Positions 1-7,102 are shown, counted from the stretch's first letter. The stretch is 16,660 nucleotides of DNA from Chlamydiales bacterium (GCA_021372185.1 JAJFUY010000034.1:1-16660); one strand, 5' to 3'. Made by a program: numbers and translations. The notes: generated by a model from the letters alone, not told the origin.

Positions 1-28
1 GCGGTAATTTTTTACCGCTTTTAATTTT
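1..28 (+). terminator. Rho-independent terminator of an upstream gene
   Basis: A perfect 7-bp stem (GCGGTAA / TTACCGC) with a four-T loop occupies 1-18 and is followed by a T-rich run, TTTTAATTTT. It would end a plus-strand gene lying left of the window. The same hairpin recurs in inverted orientation at 172-189, so it may instead be part of a repeat element. Confidence 0.55.
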
Positions 29-160
29 CGACCACACACCGATTTATCAATAACTTCCACAACTTACATGAACGTTCAATACTTTGTTTAACTCATTTGT
101 CTCATAGTATGGGGTTACTATTGTATGTTTTGGGGCATATCGAAGATATAGTGCGTAGTC

Positions 161-189
161 AAAAATTAAGAGCGGTAAAAAATTACCGC
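161..189 (-). terminator. Terminator-like hairpin downstream of the small exported protein gene
   Basis: Read on the minus strand, a 7-bp stem GCGGTAA / TTACCGC with a TTTT loop is followed by TCTTAATTTTT. It lies about 70 nt past the stop of the minus-strand gene ending at 257, so it could end that transcript. It is also the right arm of the inverted repeat pair. Confidence 0.45.
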
Positions 190-224
190 ACTCCAAAGCC
201 TTCGGCAAATGTCCAAACTCGAGC

Positions 225-245
225 TTCACTCTCTTCGAGAGTGAA
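225..245 (-). terminator. Hairpin just after the stop of the small exported protein gene
   Basis: A 9-bp perfect stem (TTCACTCTC / GAGAGTGAA) with a 3-nt loop lies 12 nt beyond the stop codon of the 257-553 gene. No T-run follows on either strand, so it is not a textbook intrinsic terminator. It may stabilise the transcript 3' end or act together with the hairpin at 172-189. Confidence 0.4.
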
Positions 246-256
246 ACTAAAAACAG

Positions 257-553
257 TTATTTTTCGAGCGCTTCTTTCTGGCTTTCTAGCTGCTTAATCT
301 TTTCATCGAGTTCTTTGACGATAGTTTCTTGTTGCTCTTCGTTTTTGATGTCTTCTTCGTAGTCTTCCCAGTCTTGGTTTAAGTGCTGGCCGGCGCTGTC
401 ATCATATTGGTAGGCTTGCATACTGGCGCGCTCTTTGGCATCTTTAAATTCTTTTATTTCTTTGTCTAAAGCCTGAATTTGATCAGATTTACTGTCTGCA
501 TAGCCAGAAATTGATAAAACACAAGCAAGTATTGATAAACATATTTTTTGCAT
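257..553 (-). CDS. Small exported coiled-coil protein, unknown function
   Basis: I do not recognise this 98-residue protein. Residues 1-19 form a classical signal peptide: a Lys at position 3, a hydrophobic core (ICLSILACVLSIS) and a likely cleavage after G-Y-A. The mature part is almost entirely charged (Lys/Glu/Asp/Gln), with heptad-like stretches at about 22-45 and 66-97 separated by an acidic, Tyr-rich segment, so it should be a helical coiled-coil protein in the periplasm or outside the cell. The start is supported by an AAGGAGC ribosome binding site about 5 nt upstream. Two hairpins lie downstream. It is divergent from rpmG across a 115-bp intergenic region. The signal peptide and ribosome binding site argue that it is a real gene despite its size. 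Confidence 0.65.
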   Translation of the reverse strand: MQKICLSILACVLSISGYADSKSDQIQALDKEIKEFKDAKERASMQAYQYDDSAGQHLNQDWEDYEEDIKNEEQQETIVKELDEKIKQLESQKEALEK

Positions 554-592
554 AAAAGCTCCTTTTTTATTTTTTCTACATGAACCATGATT

Positions 593-618
593 TTATAGCA
601 AAATTTCTGTGGTAAAAT
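593..618. promoter_or_regulatory. Possible divergent promoters between the exported protein gene and rpmG
   Basis: The 115-bp gap between the divergent genes has a TAAAAT -10-like hexamer at 613-618 reading toward rpmG. It also has a TATAAA hexamer on the opposite strand at 593-598 reading toward the small exported protein. Neither has a good -35 box at the expected distance, so only the -10 elements are suggested. Confidence 0.25.
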
Positions 619-668
619 AGTAGTCGATTTGCTAAGATTTTGACTTTATTTTTACGGAGACCCCTACA

Positions 669-824
669 ATGGCAAGCAAACGCGAAAAAATTAAGCTTAA
701 GAGCTCAAAGAGCGCATTTTTCTATCACACAACAAAGAACAAATCGAAGACTCCAGACCGCATTACTCTTCGCAAATTTGACCCAACAATTCGCGAACAC
801 TGCGAGTTTAAAGAAACGAAATAA
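669..824 (+). CDS. rpmG: 50S ribosomal protein L33
   Basis: This 51-residue basic protein starts MASKREKIKLKSS and has the L33 pattern: the KIKLKSS strand, Y-H-T-T-K-N-K, then R-x-T-L-R-K-F-D-P and a closing E-F-K-E-T-K. L33 belongs to the large ribosomal subunit near the E site. It lacks the two C-x-x-C zinc motifs and has only one cysteine, so it is the zinc-free (C-minus) type. Length is normal for the family. The start follows ACGGAGA with 9 nt spacing. The gene lies only 6 nt before the ABC permease gene and probably leads that operon. It is easily missed because a longer spurious frame overlaps it. Confidence 0.96.
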   Translation: MASKREKIKLKSSKSAFFYHTTKNKSKTPDRITLRKFDPTIREHCEFKETK

Positions 825-830
825 TTTCTC

Positions 831-2237
831 ATGTTTGAATTATCTGTCGCACGAAAGTACCTTATTCCTCGAGTGCGGCAGCTTTCTGTTTCTATAATCA
901 GCCTTATCTCTGTTTTTGTTATTGCCATTGTCGTGTGGCTTAGCATTGTTTTTTTTTCGGCTCAAGAAGGTATAGAACGTAGCTGGACCGAAAAAATGGT
1001 GGCCCTTACAAGCCCCATACGCCTCACCCCCACAGATCAATACTATAAAAGCTACTACTACCAAATAGATGCCTACTCAAGCGCTTCTACTTTCGCCTAC
1101 AAAGGCTTAAGAGAAAAACTCAGCAGTACAAACAATGATCCATATGACATAGACGTTGACCCCTCTCTTCCACGAGATTTTCCAGAAAAAACCTCTGTTG
1201 ATATTGTTAAGGCCACTATTCAGGCAATAAAAGCCACACCTAACACCTCCTGTCGCATCTTTGACACAGCGCAATGCTCCCTACACATTCGTTTCTTAAC
1301 TGGCGCCTCTTTGGAGCAAGAAGTAACTTCCACAACCTACTTAATGAGCTTTGATGATGTAAGCACTCGGCTAACTAAAAACATTACCACACTGCCAGAA
1401 AATGGAATCATCCTCCCAAAAACATTCAAAGACGCAGGCGTAAAGGTAAACGACGAAGGCTATATAAGCTATCAGGGCTTTGGGGCCACAGCTTCTCAGG
1501 AACTACGCTCAAAAGTTGTTGTAGCGGGCTTTTATGATCCTGGTATTTTGCCTGTGGGTGGTAAAGTGTCTCTTGTTTCTAGCTCGCTTATTTCTCAAGT
1601 CTTATCAGCTACCTTTTCTGAACAAAATGGCCTTCCTACCGGCATATCAGTTGATTTTGATAACCTAAAAGATGCCCATGCTATAAAAGACTCCATAGTT
1701 GCTGCTTTAACTAAAGACCATTTAGTAGAGTACTGGACTATCCAAAGCTATGATGAGTATGATTTTAGTAAAGATATTTTTCAGCAGATGAAGGCTGATA
1801 AAAACCTCTTTTCTCTCATTTCTGTCATCATAACTATTGTAGCTTGCTCTAACATTATTTCTATGCTGCTCATACTTGTACATGATAAGCGTAAAGAAAT
1901 TGCCATCTTACGAGCCCTAGGCGCAAGTAAAGCCAGCATCGCCGGCATATTTGGTCTCTGTGGCTTTTTATTAGGGGCTGTGGGAAGCTTTATTGGCGCA
2001 ATACTCGCCGTACTCACCCTGCATAATTTAGCGCCAATTTTGGCCTTTATTAGTAAGCTCCAAGGCTTTGAAGTGTTAAGCTCTACATTTTACGCTAACA
2101 GCCTCCCCAATGCTGTAAGCACATCAAGCCTTCTTTTTGTAATCTGCATATCGGCCGTGGCATCATGCCTAGCTGGGCTCATCCCGGCAATTCAAGCAAG
2201 CCGTATTAACACCTCGGAGGCATTACGTAATGAATAA
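831..2237 (+). CDS. LolC/LolE-type ABC permease (lipoprotein release)
   Basis: A 468-residue inner-membrane protein with MacB/FtsX-type architecture. One N-terminal membrane helix (about 20-43) is followed by a large periplasmic domain (about 45-325) and three C-terminal helices (about 326-350, 369-397 and 430-455). The cytoplasmic segment K-R-K-E-I-A-I-L-R-A-L-G-A-S (353-366) is the characteristic coupling helix that contacts the ATPase, and the C-terminus Q-A-S-R-I-N-T-S-E-A-L-R is typical of the family. In the Lol system such permeases extract mature lipoproteins from the inner membrane for delivery to LolA. The stop overlaps the start of the downstream lolD by 8 nt, so the two are co-translated. 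No strong ribosome binding site precedes ATG 831; translation may depend on rpmG. A single permease suggests a homodimer. MacB-like export of another substrate cannot be excluded. Confidence 0.85.
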   Translation: MFELSVARKYLIPRVRQLSVSIISLISVFVIAIVVWLSIVFFSAQEGIERSWTEKMVALTSPIRLTPTDQYYKSYYYQIDAYSSASTFAYKGLREKLSSTNNDPYDIDVDPSLPRDFPEKTSVDIVKATIQAIKATPNTSCRIFDTAQCSLHIRFLTGASLEQEVTSTTYLMSFDDVSTRLTKNITTLPENGIILPKTFKDAGVKVNDEGYISYQGFGATASQELRSKVVVAGFYDPGILPVGGKVSLVSSSLISQVLSATFSEQNGLPTGISVDFDNLKDAHAIKDSIVAALTKDHLVEYWTIQSYDEYDFSKDIFQQMKADKNLFSLISVIITIVACSNIISMLLILVHDKRKEIAILRALGASKASIAGIFGLCGFLLGAVGSFIGAILAVLTLHNLAPILAFISKLQGFEVLSSTFYANSLPNAVSTSSLLFVICISAVASCLAGLIPAIQASRINTSEALRNE

Positions 2238-2907
2238 GATCGTCCTCCAGGCTGACAATATTACAAAGACCTTTATGTCCCCGTCTCCCCTACAGCTACT
2301 AAAGGGCATTAGCCTTCAAGTAGAAAGCGGTAAAAGCGTAGCTATTGTGGGAAAATCCGGTGAAGGTAAAACCACCCTTTTGCACATTCTGGGCACGTTA
2401 GATGAGCCAACAGGCGGAAGTGTCTCTATTTTGGGCACTGACGTCACCCAGCAAAATAAAAACACCCTTAGAAACCAACATTTAGGCTTTGTCTTTCAGG
2501 CGTTTCACCTGCTTGAAGATGCGACAGTGTTAGAAAACATTTTGCTGCCACTATCTATTGCTAGACTTGATGTGGGTCCTAAATCTCAAAATTATGCCAA
2601 AGCTCTAGAGCTCTTACAAAAGCTTGGGCTTTATGAGCGAAAAAACCTTCATGCCCTTAAACTCTCTGGTGGCGAAAAGCAGCGCTTAGGTATAGGTAGA
2701 GCCTTTATCACCAATCCCGACATTATCTTTGCCGATGAGCCAACGGGCAACCTTGATCATAAGACAGCTGCTGAAATCCAAAACCTTCTATTTGACTGGG
2801 TAGAAACTGAGGGCAAAGCCCTCATTGCTGTTACCCACAGTAGCGACCTTGCCAAACGCTGCCATACCACATATATTCTTGAAAGTGGCCAGATCATGTT
2901 GCAATAA
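2230..2907 (+). CDS. lolD: LolD-type ABC transporter ATPase
   Basis: A 225-residue cytoplasmic ATPase with every nucleotide-binding motif intact: Walker A GKSGEGKT (41-48), Q-loop Q90, ABC signature L-S-G-G-E-K-Q (145-151), Walker B I-I-F-A-D-E (165-170) with catalytic E170, the D-loop G-N-L-D after P-T, and switch histidine H203 in V-T-H. Length and the P-T-G-N-L-D motif match the LolD/MacB-type (o228) subfamily. It should dimerise and power the permease encoded just upstream, with which it shares an 8-nt overlap. The SD-like CGGAGG at 2215-2220 lies inside the permease gene at a suitable spacing. Together with L33 the order matches, as I recall, the Chlamydia arrangement. Confidence 0.94.
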   Translation: MNKIVLQADNITKTFMSPSPLQLLKGISLQVESGKSVAIVGKSGEGKTTLLHILGTLDEPTGGSVSILGTDVTQQNKNTLRNQHLGFVFQAFHLLEDATVLENILLPLSIARLDVGPKSQNYAKALELLQKLGLYERKNLHALKLSGGEKQRLGIGRAFITNPDIIFADEPTGNLDHKTAAEIQNLLFDWVETEGKALIAVTHSSDLAKRCHTTYILESGQIMLQ

Positions 2908-2952
2908 AGTGCCATAATATTGACAATCGGGCATCTAATAAATGGAGGCTCT

Positions 2953-3906
2953 ATGTCACTAACACCCGTCACTAATAATCCTTTTGCCAGATATATATCA
3001 ACGCCATTAATGGCCAAACTTGCTATAAGCAGTAGAACCGCTGTAACGGTAAGTGTAGTAGCCCTTGGCATCTTAGCTGCCTGTGTAGTGATTCCTCTTG
3101 TACGATACTTCATGCACAAAAATGTTAAACCACTTGCAACAGATAAACAAGTAAGTGATGATCAAAAACCGTCTCTTGCAGCCACTAATACGCAATTTAC
3201 AGGTAAACCAAATGCAGCCCTACAAGAAGCGTTACGCTTTCTTACACTAAACGGCTTTGAGTTTAAAAGACTAAAAAACCACATGTCGCAAAAACTTCTA
3301 AATGAAGTAACAGAACTTCATTTAGAACAGACAGCAGTAACTCCTCAGCAGCTTATAGACTTGGCACAACTGATACCAAATGCAAAGAAGCTAAAACTCA
3401 ATGATTGCGGTGTAACCCATGAGCATCTACAGCAAATTAAAGAATTTAAAAAACTTGAAGATCTTGATGTTACACGTATACACAACAGAAAATCCCCTAG
3501 CCTTCAGGACAAAGATCTGGAGGTACTTGGTCATCTGCTACAGCTCAAAAGTGTGAGTGTATCAGGTAATGATGCTCTTACAGGCGCATTCTTTAGCTTT
3601 TTGCCGGCCCATATAACATTTCTTGCCGTCACAAATTGTAATATTGATGACAATAGCATCAAAAATTTGGCTCATCTTAAATTAACCATGCTAGCTTTAT
3701 CCAGAAATAAAGGTATCACTGGAAAGACTCTGGATTCTCTTGCAAAAACCCCCACCATGATCCTCTTAAATGGCACATCGATAGATCAAGACGCTATTGG
3801 AACATTAAAGAAATTTCCAAGCCTCACAAGAATTGCCCTACCAGAAAGCTTCAAAGATAAAGAGCTAGGCCTTTCCGATAAAATTACGATTACTTGGTAT
3901 AAATAA
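2953..3906 (+). CDS. Membrane-anchored leucine-rich repeat protein, candidate effector
   Basis: A 317-residue protein starting at ATG 2953, chosen because GGAGG lies 4 nt upstream; the longer frame from a TTG at 2920 lacks such a site. Residues 1-27 are short and polar, about 28-53 form one strong membrane helix, 54-90 a polar linker, and about 115-300 carry irregular leucine-rich repeats of the ribonuclease-inhibitor kind. Repeat strands are visible as V-T-E-L-H-L, A-K-K-L-K-L-N-D-C, L-E-D-L-D-V, L-K-S-V-S-V-S-G-N, I-T-F-L-A-V-T-N-C-N and L-T-M-L-A-L-S-R-N. Such domains bind proteins. In intracellular bacteria they are common in host-interacting proteins, but the function here is unknown. 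It follows lolD by 45 bp and overlaps the convergent thioredoxin gene by 17 nt. Its layout (about 25 residues, one helix, soluble domain) matches the F-box-like protein at 7184-7879. Confidence 0.8.
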   Translation: MSLTPVTNNPFARYISTPLMAKLAISSRTAVTVSVVALGILAACVVIPLVRYFMHKNVKPLATDKQVSDDQKPSLAATNTQFTGKPNAALQEALRFLTLNGFEFKRLKNHMSQKLLNEVTELHLEQTAVTPQQLIDLAQLIPNAKKLKLNDCGVTHEHLQQIKEFKKLEDLDVTRIHNRKSPSLQDKDLEVLGHLLQLKSVSVSGNDALTGAFFSFLPAHITFLAVTNCNIDDNSIKNLAHLKLTMLALSRNKGITGKTLDSLAKTPTMILLNGTSIDQDAIGTLKKFPSLTRIALPESFKDKELGLSDKITITWYK

Positions 3907-4579
3907 TAGGTTTAGTTGATGTATTCAGGTTGCATAAAAAATGGCAACCTGATCTATGCCATCGACGGCCTTCCTGGCAAATTGCAGCCATACACCTTAC
4001 AGAAATTGGATTCTCTTTACTTGATCTGGCTTGGCCCAAATATAACTCTGGAGTTTGCTGAAAGGAAGTTTTTGTTTCTTCTACTATTTCTAAGGGCCCG
4101 AGGCCAAGTTCTTTTCTGATGGCGTTTTCAAGTTCGGTATAGTTGCCCTCTCCCACGTGTGTAAATACAATACTACCTTCTTTGTTGATGAGGTAGCTTG
4201 TGGGCCAGGCAGAATTATGATACGTCTGCCATGTTGCATAGTCATTATCAAGAGCTTCTGGATAGGATATACCAAACTTAGCAATTGCGGCCTTTACATT
4301 ATTAACGTCATGTTCAAACGCAAATTCAGGCGTATGCATCCCAATTACTTCAAACCCCATGTCTTTATACTTCTCATACCAAGCTTTAATATGAGGAAGC
4401 GTGCGTATGCAGTTTATGCAGCTATAGTCCCAAAAATCTACCAAGACAACATGGCCTTTTTGTGACTGAATCGTAACCGGTTTTGGAGGAATCCACGCTG
4501 CTATTTTCTGAAATTCCGGCGCATCACGAGCCAATAGACCTGTAGAAAAAAACACCAAAATAGCTAAAAGCACACGCAT
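3890..4579 (-). CDS. Exported thioredoxin-like (TlpA/DipZ-type) protein with aberrant C-terminus
   Basis: The start at 4579 is preferred over an upstream ATG at 4630 because it gives a clean signal peptide (MRVLLAILVFFSTGLLA) and has GAGGT about 5 nt upstream. The 229-residue product has a thioredoxin fold with W-D-Y-S-C-I-N-C (C54, C57), a central strand G-F-E-V-I-G-M-H-T and the cis-proline in W-P-T-S (P126). It should act as a periplasmic thiol-disulfide oxidoreductase. The sequence W-D-Y-S-C-I-N-C-I-R-T-L-P and a T-P-E-L-Y-L-G motif near 176-182 resemble the thioredoxin part of DipZ-type proteins, where a further C-terminal domain usually follows. Here the remaining roughly 45 residues are Cys/Arg/His-rich, unlike that domain, and run into the convergent LRR gene. 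That suggests truncation or a frameshift after about residue 193. It lies 56 bp downstream of the kinase gene. Confidence 0.85.
   Translation of the reverse strand: MRVLLAILVFFSTGLLARDAPEFQKIAAWIPPKPVTIQSQKGHVVLVDFWDYSCINCIRTLPHIKAWYEKYKDMGFEVIGMHTPEFAFEHDVNNVKAAIAKFGISYPEALDNDYATWQTYHNSAWPTSYLINKEGSIVFTHVGEGNYTELENAIRKELGLGPLEIVEETKTSFQQTPELYLGQARSSKENPISVRCMAAICQEGRRWHRSGCHFLCNLNTSTKPIIYTK
3927..3952. terminator. Hairpin at the convergent gene junction
   Basis: An 8-bp perfect stem (CAGGTTGC / GCAACCTG) with a 10-nt A-rich loop lies 20 nt after the LRR gene stop and within the divergent-looking tail of the thioredoxin gene. No T-run follows on either strand. It could end plus-strand transcription, and its presence inside the thioredoxin reading frame supports the idea that the frame's tail is not original coding sequence. 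Confidence 0.35.
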
Positions 4580-4635
4580 AAAGACCTCACTTAAAAGTCT
4601 CACACATATCAGGTCCAATAAATACATCAAAGGAT

Positions 4636-6477
4636 TTACTCAGTAAAATACCTAAGGATAATTCGGCGTATGTCACTAACTGAAACAAAATGTTGAGAGT
4701 CAACTTTATAACGAAAGTGAACGTTCAACTCTTGTAGTAAGTCAGGATTATGTAAAAGATGTGTTCGAGTAAGGCCAAGATCTTTTAAGGCATTAAGTGC
4801 TGGTTCGATTTCATCATTTTCTTGTTCGTAAAGAGACAATGTTTTGATATTTTCGATAATTCTAGCACTTGATAGTTGATTTGGATTATCTTTTATAAGT
4901 TGTTGTATAAACTTTTGTACGTGGGGTCTGCCAATAAAATCCCCAGTTAATTCAAAAGGGTCTGTCTTTCTTACAGGAGCCTCTTTTATTGAACCACCAG
5001 CAAGGGCATTCATCACAAATGCAGCTTCTTGAATAGTTGGTCTTTGATCAGGGTCTGAATGTATCGTTCTTGCAAGCATTGATGCCACAGGCTTGCCAAA
5101 CTTGTTTTCAACTTGTGCAAGGGCATCTTTGATAATTGGATCATTTGCTGGGTTAGAAGTATTTATATCTTTATAATTGCGATTTCGATCATAAATATAA
5201 GGCAAAAAAGCAACATATAATGCTCTATCATTCACTTTATTTGTGAGAATTTCAATTGCTGACTTTCCTACGGCAAACACATCCTGTTTTTGCCGTAAAT
5301 CTAAACGACGCTCGGGCGTAAGTTCTCTTTGTTGATATTGATAATCAAATACACTCATATAAATCGGCGTACCAAACACACTCTTATTGTCTGAGCTTTT
5401 TCTAACTGCGGCCCCAAAATCTGCTAAACAAGATTCGTACTTGCCCTTGTCATCTCTTTGTAACCCTGAGTTTTCTGGCTTAACATCTCTATGAGCCATG
5501 CCATTTCTATGCATAGCTTCAAGTCCAATAAACATCCCTTCTACAAGCTGCGCTTCTGGATACTTTCCTGTAAATCCATATTTGGCTAAATCTTCATTCT
5601 TAAAGTGAAATAAATCGGTTTCATAGCGGTGTACAAATACTGTTGCTTTAGCACCACCTTCTGCTGATCTCAATGAATAAGGAGACCTCTGAATACCATG
5701 CTGAAAGCCGCCGGCTTTTTTGTGAAGCTCTTGAGTCATATCGATTTCATTTTTGAGCTCATTCATTACTTCGACATCTGATTTTTTTACCAAAACACCT
5801 AAGCCTTTTTTCACATCTCTTCCAACTGGGCTCACTTCACCGTAACTGCCTTTACCAATTGCCTCAGTTGCTGCTTTGTAGACAATCATGGCCTTATAGT
5901 TTCTTCCCATTTGCACTTCAAAATCTACACCACCTAGTGAAATGGTATTTATTCTTCTTACTGTCCAGTTAGCTTGGGTTCTATCAGGATGTACTGCTTC
6001 AATGGTTGACTTACGTGCCGAGTTTACTTTTATAATTACATCTACTTGTTTGTTTACACTTTGAATTTCTTGCGGTGTTAAATCAGAATTAGGGAGAAAT
6101 TCTCGTTTTGCTACTGCACACTGTTCAAGCATGTTTTTGCGCAATTTGGCATTTTGAATTGGGCTCCATTTAAAGATGCCACTTGCCAACACATCTTTTA
6201 CAATAGCTGCGAAGGAATTGAGTTTTGCACTGGCTCGAACTGTTGGCGATTCAGGTTTAAATTTTATGTCTGATTGACGAGACACAAGAGGCTCATTTAT
6301 CGAATGAACCGATGGCAGATTATCAAGTGACTGCCCCATTTGAGGCAAAGGTTTATTTGGTGGTGCCATCTTTAATGCTAAATCTACAGGTAGAAAAGTC
6401 ACTGAAGCAGATTCTTGAAATCCCGACTCTCGTCGAGGAAAAAATTGTACGCTATCCCCTGAACCAATGCTAGCCAT
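4636..6477 (-). CDS. Hanks-type Ser/Thr protein kinase, candidate secreted effector
   Basis: The start at 6477 (MASIGSGD) is chosen because GGGAGAAG sits just upstream and it lies 1 nt after the chaperone stop. The 613-residue product has a kinase domain at about 200-490: glycine loop G-K-G-S-Y-G (208-213), candidate ATP-binding Lys 231/232 in V-L-V-K-K, catalytic loop H-R-D-V-K-P-E-N (catalytic Asp 331, Asn 336), D-F-G (353-355), G-T-P-I-Y-M (369-374) and the D-Q-R-P arginine (479). These predict an active kinase. The Glu of the usual A-P-E motif is not evident after G-T-P-I-Y-M. No membrane helix or PASTA repeats are visible, unlike bacterial PknB-type kinases. The 200-residue N-terminal part (Ser/Pro-rich first 80 residues) and a helical C-terminal 120 residues match nothing I know. 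Coupling to a SycD-like chaperone gene suggests type III secretion into the host; the substrate is unknown. Confidence 0.9.
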   Translation of the reverse strand: MASIGSGDSVQFFPRRESGFQESASVTFLPVDLALKMAPPNKPLPQMGQSLDNLPSVHSINEPLVSRQSDIKFKPESPTVRASAKLNSFAAIVKDVLASGIFKWSPIQNAKLRKNMLEQCAVAKREFLPNSDLTPQEIQSVNKQVDVIIKVNSARKSTIEAVHPDRTQANWTVRRINTISLGGVDFEVQMGRNYKAMIVYKAATEAIGKGSYGEVSPVGRDVKKGLGVLVKKSDVEVMNELKNEIDMTQELHKKAGGFQHGIQRSPYSLRSAEGGAKATVFVHRYETDLFHFKNEDLAKYGFTGKYPEAQLVEGMFIGLEAMHRNGMAHRDVKPENSGLQRDDKGKYESCLADFGAAVRKSSDNKSVFGTPIYMSVFDYQYQQRELTPERRLDLRQKQDVFAVGKSAIEILTNKVNDRALYVAFLPYIYDRNRNYKDINTSNPANDPIIKDALAQVENKFGKPVASMLARTIHSDPDQRPTIQEAAFVMNALAGGSIKEAPVRKTDPFELTGDFIGRPHVQKFIQQLIKDNPNQLSSARIIENIKTLSLYEQENDEIEPALNALKDLGLTRTHLLHNPDLLQELNVHFRYKVDSQHFVSVSDIRRIILRYFTE

Positions 6478-6478
6478 A

Positions 6479-7102
6479 TTACTTCTCCCGAATGAGCCGA
6501 GCGTTTGCCTCTTGAAGTGCAGTAGATAGTGTTTTTGCCCAAGGATCATTATGTGACTTGGCAAAATCTATCCCCTGACGACAAAGCGCCAAAGCCTCTT
6601 CTTTTTGGTTGAGCTCTAAATAGAGAAAAAACGCCTGCAGATAAATATCTGGAAGTGTTGGATTACACTCTAAAGCATGAAGGGTTGCATCGAGGGCATC
6701 TTCATACTCTTTAAGTTGAGTAGTTGAGTGGCTATAACCCAGCCAAAAATCTACTACTTGCGGGGCGATCGTGACTAAAAAGAAAAAGGCATCTCGGGCT
6801 TTAGCATAAGAACTTTCTGACTTTTCTTGGAGAAGACTATAGGCCGCTTTATAAATTTTTTGCACATCTTCATCAGAAAAGCTTGAAATGTCATCCGTAG
6901 ATAGTGCCGGACAATCAATACCTTGTTCAACAAGCCAAACACCTATGGTATCATAGCCTTTTTGAAATTTATCTCTAAAAGTAGTAAGCGAATGGCGGAC
7001 ATTTTGACGGATAGTCTCTTTTTGGGCATCAGAAATGTCCCCACTTTGGGCAATTGACGCCTCAGCATAGGTATTAATTAGCGCTTCAAATGCCTGATCC
7101 AT
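6479..7102 (-). CDS. SycD/LcrH-like TPR chaperone (type III secretion)
   Basis: A 207-residue cytoplasmic, helical protein. An N-terminal helical extension (1-80) precedes TPR-like repeats at about 82-185. The segment Y-x-x-A-Y-S-L-L-Q-E-K (84-94), then A-F-F-F-L-V-T-I-A-P (105-114), D-F-W-L-G-Y (118-123) and Y-E-D-A-L-D-A-T-L-H-A (133-143), is the signature of SycD/LcrH class chaperones, which keep secreted substrates or translocators soluble until export. Those proteins are usually about 150-170 residues, so the N-terminal 40-50 residues are an extension. GGTGAG lies 6 nt before the ATG. The stop TAA is followed after one base by the kinase ATG, which strongly suggests that the kinase is its client. 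A general TPR protein without a secretion role is the alternative. Confidence 0.82.
   Translation of the reverse strand: MDQAFEALINTYAEASIAQSGDISDAQKETIRQNVRHSLTTFRDKFQKGYDTIGVWLVEQGIDCPALSTDDISSFSDEDVQKIYKAAYSLLQEKSESSYAKARDAFFFLVTIAPQVVDFWLGYSHSTTQLKEYEDALDATLHALECNPTLPDIYLQAFFLYLELNQKEEALALCRQGIDFAKSHNDPWAKTLSTALQEANARLIREK

Larger units (their letters stand above)
1..189. repeat. 39-bp inverted repeat pair flanking a gene-free spacer
   Basis: The arm at 1-39 and the reverse complement of 151-189 agree at 35 of 39 positions, and all four differences are transitions. Each arm begins with the GCGGTAA hairpin and continues through TTAATTTT into a GAC-ACGCAC-like stretch. The roughly 110 bp between the arms contain no convincing gene. 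Because the left arm starts at the first base of the window, its true outer limit is unknown. The pair could be a miniature mobile element, a folded-back terminator duplication or a dispersed intergenic repeat. Confidence 0.6.

Noticed and set aside
47..229. 60-codon minus-strand open frame and a 66-codon plus-strand frame at 97-297
   Set aside because: Both lie across the inverted repeat arms, have no ribosome binding site or recognisable protein features, and the second overlaps the better supported exported protein gene.
640..897. 85-codon plus-strand frame overlapping rpmG
   Set aside because: It is out of frame with the clear L33 sequence at 669-824 and has no domain or binding site.
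2920..2952. Longer start (TTG 2920) for the LRR protein
   Set aside because: ATG 2953 has GGAGG at proper spacing, while the extra 11 residues have no ribosome binding site.
3916..4119. 67-codon plus-strand frame after the LRR gene
   Set aside because: It lies antisense to the thioredoxin gene, lacks a ribosome binding site and reads as the complement of real codons.
4580..4630. Upstream ATG at 4630 for the thioredoxin-like protein
   Set aside because: Starting at 4579 gives a standard signal peptide and ribosome binding site; the extension would bury the signal peptide.
6478..6564. Upstream ATG at 6564 for the kinase
   Set aside because: It would overlap the chaperone gene by 86 nt. ATG 6477 has its own ribosome binding site and 1-nt coupling.
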